DNA of 64,000 bases from Ryuthela nishihirai. Its lineage: Eukaryota; Arthropoda; Arachnida; Araneae; Heptathelidae. The position numbers and the translations under genes are program-made. The DNA lies in assembly GCA_038380435.1 (NCBI GenBank), contig JAWZYU010000004.1, positions 20,558,001 through 20,622,000 of the forward strand, written 5' to 3'. The notes under the pieces are model-generated. The model was not told the origin of the DNA, ran no database searches, and saw only the letters and a program-made list of their open reading frames with translations. This document shows positions 63,794 through 64,000 of the stretch, piece by piece (positions within the stretch are counted from its first letter, which is position 1; each line of letters starts with the position of its first letter).

Positions 63794-64000
63794 GTACAAC
63801 ATGACTATCACTTTAGCAAAATTAATTCCTTCCTACGTAAATATGAACTTACAAAACATCATATTGCCTGCGAAAGAACAAAGCATTTTAAAACAAGGTA
63901 TATGAATAAAATAGGTAGTGCTGAGAAATTATTTATTTTCTTGCATTTATGATGCTACCATATTATGATAAACATATTATACACCACAGTAACGCCACAA
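63611..64000. other. AT-rich end of the window
   Basis: A 103-codon ORF (63641-63952) overlaps the right TIR and has no domain. Nothing else recognised. Confidence 0.3.

Overview
The window looks like AT-rich nuclear DNA of an arthropod, most likely an arachnid such as a spider. This is an inference from the repeat content: many tRNA-derived SINEs, Tc1/mariner scraps, hAT and Tc1-type MITEs, R1-, RTE- and L2/CR1-like LINEs and Ty3-like solo LTRs. I see no operons, no intact rRNA or tRNA gene, no CRISPR array, and no host gene that I can name with confidence. Nearly every recognisable reading frame belongs to a transposable element, and all are broken to some degree.

Layout. 1-2.6 kb: an RTE-like LINE 3' end with its (GAT)n tail, abutting a 5'-truncated L2/CR1-like LINE, then a SINE with a 5S-rRNA-derived head. 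2.8-7.5 kb: an RTE relic, an old SINE, a second RTE copy whose RT core is deleted, a SINE with a doubled tRNA head, Tc1 scraps and a 45-bp minisatellite. 7.8-10.5 kb: three hAT-like MITEs, one with a four-fold tandem copy of its own 5' end and one carrying a nested MITE. 11.4-16.9 kb: a long, decayed R1-like LINE with RNase H. 17.8-20.6 kb: old SINEs. 20.6-21.3 kb: a fragment of a repeated arthropod CxxC-finger ORF. 21.9-23.8 kb: an RTE copy split by a SINE. 23.9-29.1 kb: mariner and two Tc1 copies, one of them locally scrambled. 29.3-30.4 kb: an RTE fragment split by a SINE. 30.5-34.9 kb: a young L2/CR1-like LINE with one frameshift and one nonsense codon. 35.5-37.3 kb: a Tc1 with recognisable TIRs and a second Tc1 C-terminus. 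38-48 kb: several young SINEs between unique AT-rich DNA. 48.8-52.0 kb: a solo LTR split by an internally deleted LINE. 53.4-56.3 kb: a Tc1 fragment, SINEs and a CpG-richer stretch with E-boxes, a CRE and an open frame. 56.4-59.4 kb: a satellite with 32-bp monomers in a 128-bp higher-order unit. 60.5-64 kb: tRNA-like SINEs and one solo LTR nested inside another.

How the parts relate. About 17 copies of one roughly 390-bp tRNA-derived SINE (here SINE-A) and six tRNA-headed plus one 5S-headed copy of another (SINE-B) dominate. Young SINE-A copies have 9-14 bp target-site duplications and an (AACCC)n tail. A second signature is about ten short inverted duplications (arms 14-36 bp, spacers 1-21 bp) that interrupt elements of several classes, as expected for template-switch mutations or an assembly artefact. 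The best candidates for something undescribed are the tRNA/B-box-like higher-order satellite at 56.4-59.4 kb, the 5S/tRNA head exchange in SINE-B, and the tandem 5'-end expansion of the hAT MITE at 8.65 kb.
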